This document shows, in pieces, positions 1 to 11,870 of a stretch of 64,000 bases of DNA. The number at the start of each line of letters is the position of its first letter. Positions within the stretch are counted from its first letter, which is position 1. Source of the stretch: Brugia malayi (lineage: Eukaryota; Nematoda; Chromadorea; Rhabditida; Onchocercidae). The position numbers and the translations under genes were made by a program. Under the pieces are notes generated by a model that worked only from the letters and a program-made list of their open reading frames with translations, made no database searches and had not been told where the DNA came from. The stretch is taken from contig NW_025062477.1 in NCBI RefSeq assembly GCF_000002995.4, positions 1,010,001 through 1,074,000 on the forward strand, read 5' to 3'.

Positions 1-91
1 TAAAGAATTTCAAAATTATTAAATTAAGGAAGGGAAAAAATAATTTTAAAAATGTTTAACAATGATTATAATTTCAACCATTGCAGCACTA

Positions 92-265
92 GTTCAAATT
101 CAGGACTATGATTCGGGAAAATTACGATTCAAGATTACATTCAAATTCAAGATAATGATTCGAGATTATATTCAAATTCAAGATTATGATTCGAGATTAC
201 ATTCAAATTCACGAATATGATTCGAGAAGATTACGATTCAAGGTTCTAATTCAAGATTATATAAT
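92..265. repeat. Degenerate 31-bp tandem repeat
   Basis: The core 'attcaaattca' recurs at 139, 170 and 201, exactly 31 bases apart. A fourth, more distant copy at 92 is 47 bases away. Each copy continues into a variant of 'agattatgattcgag'. No ORF crosses it. It reads as a small decayed minisatellite. Confidence 0.7.
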
Positions 266-1080
266 CAACAAATTAACTAATCCACAAAAAAATTCCTTAG
301 ATAGCAATAAATTGATCGCAATTACTACTATCAACATTCAGTGAAGACAATTCTAGAATAATTGTAGTGGTGCATCTTCAAATTATATCAATGATATTTA
401 GAATTAAAATTATCTAATGTCATATTCAAAACAGAAATAGTCAAGAAATAAATTATCTAATGCTGTTAGAGTTTGTGACATTACCTTACATTACTATATG
501 GAAAGGTTCAATCAAGAAATATAGAGAATCATTAAGTTTAAAATAAAAATATCATATTTATGAAATAATGAGAAATACTAAATTTTTATTGAAGCAAAGA
601 TGTTATGTAATATTCAAATAATATTCTAGAAGAATTATCATTTGCGATTAAAGTGATAAGCAGATAGATTATTTCTTATCTTTTTGTTATTTTCTGAAGA
701 AAAAAAAAAAAAAAACAATTTTAGGATAGCAATATTTTTCATCAATTCCTAAAAGATTATTCAGTTTGCGAAAGTTTAATTTCAGAGATTATCAGTGCAA
801 CAATTTTATCGCAGATGCACTGATGCATTTTATCAATACACTACTGATTGCAATGATTAAATGCAATTTTTTGTGATAAAACTTTCATATGTTTTGATTA
901 TTTTATTTCTATCATATTTTAAATGTACCAAACAATAAACAATTCCATTTTTCCATTTTCAGTATAAATATGATTAATTCATAACGTTTAATTTAAAGAT
1001 GTAAGATGAAAATGCTATGTAGTTAATTGTTTCACATAAATTCTATATGGAATTTAATGAGGAGAAAAAAAACTTCTTTA

Positions 1081-1175
1081 TTCTAAATGAAATTTTTAAG
1101 AGCGGATGTGTAAACCGAAATACTTTATCTATTCTAAATGAAATTTCTAGAAATGGCTGTATAAACTAAAAAATA
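1081..1175. repeat. 51-bp imperfect direct duplication
   Basis: 'ttctaaatgaaattt' occurs at 1081 and again at 1132. Each copy is followed by related but diverged sequence (for example 'gtgtaaaccgaaa' versus 'ctgtataaactaaa'). There are two copies only. Confidence 0.6.
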
Positions 1176-1481
1176 GTTTACTATAATAGAAGGTTAGTTT
1201 CACTTCTGTCTTTCTCGCAATCATTTAAAAGTTTCAAAATTTGAGCACAACATATCATTTCAAACGAAATTCTATCCAAGAAGTCTATCTAATTTACCGC
1301 GATTATCATTTTGGGAAGAGTGCCGCCTACCGTAATCCCAACAGTTCCCATTTTGCATACGGTACAAGTTGATAGTAACCCGTAAAAGCTGCTAATTTAG
1401 ATTTTGATCAATTTTTTCATTCATTAGCACGTTATATCTTAATATATCACTTTCAGTTTCAATTACAACTTACTTTCAACA

Positions 1482-2279
1482 ATGTTTTCAACGTTTACAG
1501 TCGTTCTAGCATGCATTGTTCTCATCGTTGGCAAAGGAGAAGCTTTTTCTGATTACGGTAAAAGGTTTTTACAGTATGAAAACAATTTCACCTACTAATT
1601 TACATTAAAAATGGTAGTGAAATAAAGCACATTTGTGTTTTTTTTTTTTTAATAAAAGATGCTAATTTATTATTACTTTGCTCATTTCATTAATTTTAAG
1701 AATGCTTCTACATTGTATTGTGAAATGAGATTGCCATTTGTCGCAGAAGTACCAATCGTTTATGTCATTATTAGCTGACAAAAGTTGATGGAATAGAATT
1801 AGAATGATTACCAGAATAGTTCGAAATACTTTTGCTATTTGTTTATTATTTCATAAAAATAATTCGTTGAAAAATACTTCAAAGGAAATTGGTCATTGCA
1901 CAACACTGAAATATTTAAATTTGCTCATTATTTGACAGCTTTTCATTTTTTAATTTTTAGTTCAGCAACAATTCAAATCTACTTCAGACTATACGGATTT
2001 GTATAGACTTCTAAACCAATTATTCCTCATTTAATGCTCCACATATCTAAAACTTTTATATTTTAATACAAAAATATAATTTTATGAATCTTTTTTAGAA
2101 TGCGTAGATGAGGAAGAGGAAGGAGATGTGAACTGTAAATTAAACTGGAAAAGAGATGTGCACCTGAAACTGCTTTCGAAACAGGTGCCATATTTTGTCA
2201 GAACACATGCGACCTTTGTGACGTTGACATAGACATAGATGTCGGTACTGGAAAAGATCGTCCATCTCTTACAGAATGA
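1482..2279 (+). CDS. Small secreted ShK-type cysteine-rich protein, last exon frame-broken
   Basis: Exon 1 is 1482-1557 and exon 2 is 2099-2279. Exon 1 starts at the first ATG and encodes a typical signal peptide (MFSTFTVVLACIVLIVG, then an Ala-Phe cleavage-like region), ending at a GT donor in phase 1. Exon 2 follows a T-rich TAG acceptor and continues in frame with an acidic stretch and two cysteines around a Trp. The original frame stops at 2230-2232. A second frame in the same exon, ending at TGA 2277-2279, carries a Cys-x12-Cys-x3-Cys-x2-Cys pattern typical of the end of ShKT domains. The domain therefore appears split by a one-base deletion or an assembly error at about 2152-2159. ShKT domains are abundant in secreted nematode proteins; the name does not imply a toxin here. 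A decayed copy is possible, so confidence is moderate. Confidence 0.45.
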
Positions 2280-5200
2280 TAGATAATTAAACAAATAATT
2301 CAATAATTTCTTTAATTTTGAAATATTTCATTGTAAAATTATGCGTGAATACAAATTTTAAACAAAATGAGTTTTATACAAAAAAAAAAAAAAAAAAAAA
2401 AAGCATACAGAAATAATATTACATAAATAATCTTCTAACACTTGAAATATTCTCAAACAAACATTATCAATTTCTTTAATTACTTCTAAACTAAAACTAA
2501 AAATTCTGGAAACTAACCCGAAAAAGATAATTTTCATTACTTTAGCAGTTATATCATCAACAAAATAATTATAGTAAAGTTAAAAATAGTATACTTTCTT
2601 TTTTTTTTTCAGAAAAACTTACGTGAAATATTCAAGGATAATAATCAGATACCAAAAAAAAAAAAATAAAAAGAAAAAAATGAATAAAATATAAAACTAT
2701 TAACTATCGTAAACCTCAGCATAACTTATAATAAAAATATCTAAATAATAAAATAATTTATGTTACAAATATTTCTCATTCATCTTAGATCATTCGTCAC
2801 ATAAAATGAATAAAAATGATTGTCACAAGTGTCTAATCTAATGAATCATTCATTTATCCTACTCTCATCTTTATTTCCAATCATCAAACTTATAATCAAT
2901 ACATATATTCCAATAACTCATACAACAATTGCATAAGCATTTTTATCATACTGAAATTGTTCATACAAAAAAAAAAGAGAAAAAGACAGAATCGATTAAC
3001 AGTTAATAAATCATACTAAAAGTTTAAAAATAAACTAAAAATAAAATTATCAAATTTTCAAAATATGTCTTCGAATTTTATTTTATTTCTTTCCAAATAT
3101 AAATGAAAAAAAATACATTACATACTTATTTAGTATTTTAGTTTATAGTTATTCGTGTATAAATATTCGCTGTGCTACCAAAAGGTACCAAAAAGTGGTC
3201 AAGCAATATTCAGAATATGCAGTAGGCTAAATTTTGAAAATCTCAAATGTTTATTTAAGGACCTATGATATTTTCCAAATTATATCATTCAATTATAGTG
3301 GCTAATAGAAATTCCAGATAAGATAAGTAATATGTATTTGAAAAAAATCAATAAAATTCAGCTAATCAATTTTATTGCGAGAAATTTCTATGTATAAAAA
3401 GAAATGACTAGAAATTCTGGGAAATTTAGTAATTGGTAAAATGGATCAAAGTTATACTTTTATGATATTAAATCAATGCTCTTTATATTGAATTGTTTGA
3501 AATAAGATGATGAAATACAACGTTTCATCAAATATTGAAAGTTTTATTTATTTGCTATGGAAAAAAAAAAAGATTTTAGAGAATTAACTTTGGTAAAAAA
3601 AAAAAACTAATCTATCGAATATGTCTATCGGTTGGAACAAATTCAAATTTGAATTCGAAGAAAATGAAACTTTGGAAAAAAAAAATCAATCATGTTCATT
3701 TTCCTCCAATTTTCATCAATTATACTATCGATATAATGTAAAATTAGTTTAAAGTAATTAATTTAATGATAAAATTCCTTGTTATCATTAAATTGAATTG
3801 GTGCTTAATTTCTTAACTTTTCCATTTGTAAATAAATTCTATTCATTTCTCAATTACTATATTTCTGGTAATAAATTCACTAATTGAAACAGTTTTTAAT
3901 TTTTCTCTCTTTCTAACGAATATTTGCTATATTTTTTTGGATCTCTTTCATCGGATAGTGAAGTGATAAGTTTTCATCAATATATACTATACAAACAAAC
4001 ACTTCACATTACTATCCAACACTTCGTTGATTTGTCATGATGAACTGATAAAACAAAAAAACAAACAAACAAACAAACAATGATAATTAATGACGAATTG
4101 TTTTCTTTTTTGAAGTGCTAAGAGCAATTTTGTAATGAAATTGACCGTAATCCATAGCAGTTTGTTTGCATAACAAAATTAAGTTTCAACAGCACCCAGT
4201 TACTTTCGTCATTAAAAAGATCATTGAGACAGCAAATATACGGTAAATTAGCAACCTGTCGTAGCTGCTTTATTTTTAGCAATAAGTTTAGATACTGATT
4301 TGCTGAATTATCGAATTAGTAATGATGAACTTCCCCATACTAATAAATGTATGTGAAACTTTCTTTTTTTTTGATTAAATTAGCTCAGAAACGTGATTAA
4401 TGGTTCAAAAAAAAAAAAAAAATAAAAAATAAAAATAAAAAATCAGATTTTAATTTTTACATAGTAAAATTCAGACGAAAAGTTAAAACATGTTTTTCTT
4501 GTCCATTTACTACTAATGCTGAATTTATCAGTGATTGATAAATACAAAAATATGAAGGAGAAAGCTAGACATTTTAACATTCTTATCTAACAAAGAAAGT
4601 GCTATCAGTTTAATTCGTCAAACAGTTCGGCAAATTTCTTGACACAACCAATGCGATTTATTGTAACTATATTAAATAAAACTATATCATTTAAATGAGA
4701 TAGGCAATATGATTAATACCACAAGAAAAAATACTCTACAATCTATTTACACTGAAAAATGATAAAATAAATAAACTAAATGAACTGATTATTTAAAGGC
4801 ACCAATGCATCGTATTCACAAAAAATTGTCACAACTAACACTGTCTAAAAAATCACTATTAATTACACATATTAAAATTAAAAATCACATGAATTGAAAT
4901 TTCAGAATCATTTATCTGTGAATTTACTACAAAAATAAAACATGCAAAAGTATTGTTGAAAACGATAAGTCACAAGGAGAAAGAAGATAAAAACAAGTGT
5001 TAAACTGGAGGGTCTGGTATGACAAGCATGACATCTGGATAAAAAAAAACGGAGAAACTTATTGAGAATATACATGATAGAAAGCAAACACACATTCAAA
5101 GGTTTGTTTAAATACAAATTAGCATAATTATCAAAGAAATATAATATTTCAATATAGACTACCAGTTTTTGGAATTTTAAAAGGAGCTGGAACAAAACTT
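2280..5200. other. Gene-free AT-rich interval between convergent genes
   Basis: This lies between the 3' end of the small secreted gene (+) and the 3' end of trehalase (-). I see only A/T runs, a short AAAC microsatellite (4059-4080) and no exon-like sequence. It should hold the 3'UTRs of both genes. Confidence 0.6.
4059..4080. repeat. (AAAC)n microsatellite
   Basis: About five perfect copies of the tetranucleotide in AT-rich intergenic DNA. Confidence 0.85.
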
Positions 5201-7022
5201 TTAATTAGTTGAAAATACTAACAAAGTAAAGAAAACAGTAACGAAAAACATGCAATGTGTCCGGACAGGCGCTGCTGAAGTCATCATTTGCCCATACTTG
5301 TCCAACAAATCTAGTATAACACCATTTGTCCAACCAAATCCAGTCTGCAAAGATTTATTTAAAACTTTCTATTTGTTTAGTATTTGTACAATCAGAGCTT
5401 GCAATTGAGAGCATCATTGTTGACAGATTAAACGCCCAGGAATTCGAAAATATACGGTTAAAATATTAAGTAATGGTCAATTTTTTGAGTTTGAGTAATT
5501 TTTTGTTCTGAGTATTCTTTTTTTTCTTTTATTTTGAGTTATTTTTGAGTATTGGTCAAATGAATATTCTGGGTTTATATGTAGGGAACTTAAAAGTTAG
5601 AAGTGAAAAATACATGAACTTTTCTTCACACTGAAGGAAAGTCTTGTACTCTGATTCAGGTTAAAATAGAAATCAATTTTTAAATTTAGAGTTTAACGAA
5701 CTTGCACTTCGTATTCTCCACCGGAACCAGCACTACATTCTTCAGAAATTGCCGAAACATTATACTTTTCGAACATTGAATGAGTACGAATAAAAGATTT
5801 ATATGTTACACTTAACCATTGTGTTGCCATAGCTTCAGCTGCCTATAAAATATTCCAATTCATCAAAATGAAATGCAGAGTAGAAAATATCAAATGCCAA
5901 ATAAACTAATAAGAGTAAATATATTTTCGGAAAACACTTTAAAAGAATGATTAACACTGAAAACTATAACACAGACCTTCATTAGTACAGGATCACCCGT
6001 AGTACGAAAGCCTTCAATGACCATATGTACCATTGGCGGCCACGCATTTTCCTTATCCCATTGCTGTTCACTTTTCATGGCCAAAGAAGTCGGCAAACCT
6101 TTGGTGAAATTCAACACTCCTTCTCTCTGCATGCTTTTTAAAATCAGAATTAAAAAAAAAAAAATCGTGAAGTGTTTATAGGCATGAAGTATCTCTATAC
6201 TACTGTTTTCAAATATAAGTAGGAATGATGCTAAAAGAATATAATGCAAAATAAAGATAAGATGGAATTTAAATGAACAGATTATAATTTATCAGGATTT
6301 TAAATATTATTATTATAAAACTCAGAAACCCAGAAAACATACCTTCAAGTACTCGTAAGCTCTGTGTGGAATGATTTCGTCCTCATCATTGTAACATTTT
6401 GCATACAAGGGTAGAGCATTCGAAATATAATATGTGTTGGAGTGAAGCTAAAATTTTGTATTTAAAATGCATAATTTGCTCAATGTAAATTTCTCACAGT
6501 CAAAAAGAATATGAATAAAATATAAGAAATATCACTTAATACTCACTACACATATTTCATTCAAAAAAAAAAAAAAAAACTTCATGCCAAAAAGTGACTC
6601 TATTTAAACTTGAAACTTATATTATCTCTATTTTTTTTAAAAAAAACCTTTTTTTCCAGATCGTAATCATACCAAATCCCATCGGTTTCATTCCAGTGAA
6701 GAATTTTCATCACCAATTTTGCCATTTCATAGCGCGACTGATATAGTAATACTTTCGGGAAATTACCTGAAAGTCAAATTCATACTGATAATGCATGCTC
6801 ATTTCGATTTGCTGTACATACTATAAAATATTGGAAGAGAATAATAACGAAAAATTTTTCTCTAAAAAGTATTATAAGAAGGAACAAGTAACTGAAATGG
6901 ATTATAAAAGATGAATATTTAAAAAAATCATAGTGATATGGTTTTGACATGGCTTATTATCTCAAATCAAATCGTTTATTGACAAAGCATAGTCAATGTA
7001 AGAAGAAGATTGTATAAAAAGG

Positions 7023-7053
<31 letters not shown>

Positions 7054-10000
7054 ATACCAATAATTTCATAAAACGAAGCCATAATTCTGGCATTGATACA
7101 AATGAAAGCATTTAAATCAACGGGTACAATAGACCAAGTACGAATTGATTTCATGTCATGCATTTCTGGACCACTTTGGGCAAACCAACGAGTACTGAAA
7201 TCCCATCCTGTTTCAGCTGCTGAAGCTATATTTGACCACATCAATTCTTTTTCGGCTGGAAATTAGAAATGTCAATTTTGTTCATTTATTCCAATAAAAT
7301 ATAGAGGTTAAAATCAAAGAAAAAAAATGACTGAAATGATAACGGACAATAAATTAACATATGAAATGAATAACAAATGTTAAATATATGCAGTTAACAA
7401 GTATTAAACGTAATAAAATTGGTACTTTTTATGCTAATGTTTTAAACTAACCCATCGAATGAAGATCTTTTGCTAACTCCAAATCTTCCCTGTAAGATTC
7501 AGGACGTGGTGTTTTCATGCTTGCACGATATTGGAAAAATGAAATATTTACACCACGTTCTTCATCATGAAGTGTTTGGGCACGTTGCAGCATCCAAAAA
7601 TTATACTCTTTCTCAAGCATCGGAAGAATCTACAAGCATATACAAATAAAAAGTCACAATTTATGTGAAGGATAGAACTGCTTATATGATTTTTTAATTA
7701 GCTCGCTCCATAGAAAAATTGAACTTATCTTTAGTCTCTATTGCTAGAAAATTAAGTTACGAAACAATATATATCATATTAAAGTTTTACGATTTGAGCT
7801 ATGACCTTCGCGATTTTTCGGAAACCATCAAAAAAATCAAAAATTATTAGGGAAAACTTGTAGTGAACATCATGATCATATAAAATATGGTAAAATACGC
7901 TAACCTCTTGCACAAAATCTAAATCACCGGTAGCTAAATAACACTCATAAACCATTGGAGCGAGTAATGGTGGTTGGGATCTGACCAAATAATATACACG
8001 ACCACCGTTCGGTACAAAACCATGACTGAAGGTATTGGTTTACTAATTATTATTTCGTTAATTATTATTTCATTAATTTACCAATTATTATTGATATACA
8101 TTTATTATACATTAGGCAATGCTAGTTAAAGAAACTTATCACCTCAAGTATATATTAAAACACTAAAATATGTCAGAAAAAGATAACTCACTTATCAACC
8201 ATATAAGCTAAATTACGAACAATCCCTTTTGCTGTTTCATACATTTCCGAAAATAATAAGCCTTTCACTATCCAGAAAGAATCCCTAAAAATAACATTTA
8301 TGATTTGATGAAAACAGTTTGCCTGATTGACCGGAAATTCTTCTACCCACAAAGAAAACTGCTCACACTACAATAAAAAAAAGTAAAATGTTTGAACCCC
8401 TTTGATGCTTGTGCAAAAAAAATCAAAAGCTGCAGGAGGACTCTCCATATATCCTTTCCCAAACTATAAGTGATACCTCTGAATATAAAAAGAAACTTAC
8501 CAGTAGTAAAATTCACGGAATCGACCGCCTGGTATAATAAAAGGATGAGGAACATAAAGCAAAGAATAAAGTTCCTGATGCCGTCTAACATCTTCTTTTA
8601 TCTTATATGAAATTAAGATCAAAATGAAACAGAGATAAATTATGTAAAAATAAAATCCAAATTAAATCACTGGTATGACTTTGATTGCTCAAAGTGTTCA
8701 AAGCTTAGATAATTTTAATCGTAGTTCCTGGTGCAATTCAATCTTTTCTATCTTATATAAAACTGAAGCCAAAAAAATTTAGCACTTGCTTATAAGATTT
8801 TTTCGCTTTATGATCGACTGAAAATAAACCTACTCAAAATCGACTTTAACTTTTCCTCTCAGATATTTGCACTGAAGATAAAAGGGTGTAAAATAAAAAT
8901 AATTCACTGCTATTAAAAATTATACTTAAAAATTTTTTATCACTACTTTTGCAAAACTCCTCTAAATTAAAACCTACCCTTCTACAAAGGTCTCTCCATA
9001 TTCTATGCAAATGTAATGCCCATCTTCTCAGGTGATAATTCTCAATTTTGAGAAAACTGGAAGGGAAGGCTATCCAGTCTTCTGGGTACCACTCCATTAG
9101 CTCAAACCCGGGAGGATCAAAATGTTCGTCCACGAATTTTTGCAATAGCGTTTTGTTCTTCCACTTTTCGCCAAAATCACCAAAATCTTTCAGAGTTGTC
9201 ACTTAAATAATGAAACATCAAAATTTCAAATGGATCGAACTCTACATTCTGGAGATATCAATTTCAAAATTTTTGAACTTGATAAACAAGAACATTTCAA
9301 CGTGCAGTCACTATAAGCCGGTATGAATTTCAAAAAAAAAAAATGTGGTGATATCAACTGTTAGAAGCCAGAGTTGACGACTAGTGAAAGTAATTGAAAA
9401 ATGCTGCATACGTCAACCTTAAAACAATTTCAAAAGAAATAGGAATTTTGAAAATTTTCATCTCTGAACCTTGAATCCTTTCTAATTTACTGATAATCGT
9501 CAACTCCAATCGATTTAACTGTTATTTCATTCCTCTTTACTTTATAAATTCTAGAGATTAACTTCTGGAAACATATTGCAAATGTTAAAGATTTTTAGAA
9601 ATTCAAAGCACTGTTATAATCGCCACAATAAACGAAGCTTCGTTCGGCTTTTTTGATATCTCCAGAAGTTTGGAGATTTGTTTAGTAAGATGATCAGGTT
9701 CTGAAAAAATATTTCGTACCTGGATCATATTTTAAAGGCATATCAACGAAATGCTTCGAATCCGGATATAAATGTGCATCCTGAACAGCTTTCAAAATTG
9801 GCCCATCACAGTAAATTTGACTGAAATCGGATCAATTTCATGAGATCAGAAAGGAATCCAACACCTAACAATTTAAAGTAAAACACTTTAAATACTTCAT
9901 TACACTTTCCTTTTGTATTGTGTAGTTGGTTTGCTTTCCTTATCATTTAATCACTATCTTGTGTAAGTAATTCAATAATTTATCTTATTACAACTGTTAA

Positions 10001-10394
10001 TAATAATCAAGTCGATTCCAAAAAAAAAAAAAAAACCGTCAAAAGCATAAACTTACTTTAATAAGGTGATCACGTAATAAAGCATTTTCTTTATAACAGA
10101 AATTAAAACACGAGTTGGCACAAATTATATCACCAAGAAATGAAAAAAAGATCAGAAAGAAATCAAATTAAAGCAAATACTGACCAAGAATAAATGAAGA
10201 ATTTCAGAAAATAAAATTTGACTTAGATTTTAAGAAAATCACTGGGAGAAAGTTGAATTTTGGTTGAGAAGCGAAAACATGGTCGAAACATACAAACATA
10301 ACAAGAGCAAATAAGTCTCAGAGGAGAAGCGCAATGGACGAAATGTGTACTTCTTCAAATATCTCTTGCCAGCATCGTCATCACTGAATACCAT
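5201..10394 (-). CDS. tre: Trehalase (glycoside hydrolase family 37), complete, 13 exons
   Basis: Hydrolyses trehalose to two glucose molecules. Exons in transcript order: 10394-10243, 9820-9720, 9201-8974, 8594-8501, 8284-8192, 8025-7905, 7629-7452, 7255-7058, 6766-6648, 6447-6343, 6126-5977, 5842-5702, 5344-5201. All junctions have GT/AG and matching phase, giving 607 residues, a normal length for animal trehalases. Family signatures are PGGRFREFYYWDSFW (182-196) and QWDKENAWPP (485-494). By homology with E. coli TreA the catalytic acid is Asp341 in ETGWDFSTRW and the base is Glu538 in MFEKYNV. Residues 28-43 (YLLLLCLYVSTMFSLL) form a signal peptide or anchor preceded by an unusually long polar stretch. 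The C-terminus (about 591-604, FFVTVFFTLLVF) is hydrophobic and ends three residues later, as in a GPI signal. The ATG at 10394 is the first Met in frame after upstream stops. Which C. elegans tre paralogue it matches is not decided here. Confidence 0.93.
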
Positions 10395-11231
10395 GATGAT
10401 GGATTCACAACAAGAAGCAATTAGATCACCTCATCATTGCCGCAGGTGTTCAAAAAGCTTCAAAATTTTAAACCATCTGTTCATAATTTCTTTAACTAGT
10501 TGTTACTGCTTTTCTAATGATGTGGAAAGAGCAAATTCCTGAAATATGAAAATTAAGAAAAAAAGAAAATATTATGAAACTACTTTGTTGCTAAATGACA
10601 TTTCAGAGAAAATAGAAGAAAGATACAATTACGAAGCTATTCAGGTAAAGATTATATTTCTAAATGTGTTTCAAGATGTACTCTTTATTAATTTTTTTTT
10701 TTTTCTCGCCTTCATAAATCTATCGTTTTACATATCAAACATAAAAATTTTGAGATGTGATCAATCATATATGAAATATGCCAGACTAACTGCTTTAGAT
10801 TAACTGCTAGTCTACTTCTGTCTGATTCATTCTCTATATTCATTGTCATCTAAGAAAACTGCCATTTACTCAGCAATATAAATCAAGTTATATCTTTGAT
10901 AAAGTGGAAAGGTGTCCTTTTTTTTTCCCTTAATTTCATTTTCTCTCTTTAACATTAGTAACTGTCTGCTATATCTAAATGTCTAAATCAATGTATAAAA
11001 CGGAATAAATTTCTTACATTTAACGAGCATAAGATAAGTTATATGAAGCTATTATATAAAACTACGTCACGTATATCTAAAAGTAATCAACAAATGTCAA
11101 GTGTTTATGTGACAAAGAATGTAAGAGATTTGAAATTAATTTTAAAAAATCCGAGAGCTACAACAATATTCAAAAAAAGAAACATTTCGAAAAAGTTTTG
11201 GCGTTTTTCTTTTTTTTTTTTTTTACACCTG

Positions 11232-11250
11232 TACACACACACACACACAC
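11232..11250. repeat. (AC)n microsatellite
   Basis: About nine AC units follow a T run. Confidence 0.85.
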
Positions 11251-11307
11251 TAATTTCTCACTGTCATATTAACAGCATCGCATTTGATACGATCAACTCA
11301 TCATCAT

Positions 11308-11325
11308 CACGTACGTGTTACGTGA
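11308..11325. promoter_or_regulatory. Perfect palindrome CACGTACGTG plus ACGTGA, possible factor-binding site
   Basis: CACGTACGTG at 11308-11317 is its own reverse complement, and the following TTACGTGA adds another ACGTG. ACGTG cores are bound by bHLH-PAS and bZIP factors. The site lies about 0.9 kb upstream of the trehalase start codon, in a patch less AT-rich than its surroundings. A regulatory role is inference. Confidence 0.25.
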
Positions 11326-11839
11326 TAGGAACGGTAAAAACTAAAGATAATTAGAGAAGAATTTTGTCAAAGTCATGCAAAGTACACCGTTCCCTAGATC
11401 GTAAGCAATAATTGCTAAACAATTACAGTACCATCATCTCATGACATAACGTATCACGGGATCCGTATTACGAAATTTAAATCGTAATGTATTTAAAATT
11501 CAGATTCGATATGATGATAGTTCGGTGGTCCTATTTTCATGCATAATTTTTGTTATCAAAAAGTTTTTTTTTTCTTTCTTTTTATTTTATTCTTTTTTCT
11601 TTTCCTAGTTGCGATTTTGATGGAATTAACACATATATAGAGTGCTTCAGAGATATTTAATTGAATAAAGTAAAAATTAGAAATGCAACGATTAGTTATT
11701 GGTTTAAATTTAAACATTTCTAATAGTGAAATGATACAAGTTTTAATGATTACTCCTCCGATTTATCAGCGATAAATTATCTATTGCATTGTATTGATAT
11801 GAAAATTTTGAATATTATTTGTTTCTTTTTACAGAATTT

Positions 11840-11870
<31 letters not shown>

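Larger units (their letters stand above)
1..1481. other. AT-rich upstream region, no gene seen
   Basis: No exon-like stretch is visible. The region contains a degenerate 31-bp repeat near its start, an A run near 700 and a 51-bp imperfect duplication at about 1081-1175. The last 190 bases, around 1296-1395, are less AT-rich than their surroundings and sit directly upstream of the small secreted gene. They could hold its promoter, but I can name no specific motif. Confidence 0.5.

Noticed and set aside
8846..9202. 118-residue minus-strand ORF as a gene of its own
   Set aside because: Its upstream part is trehalase exon 3 (9201-8974); the tail after LCRRV reads through the intron.
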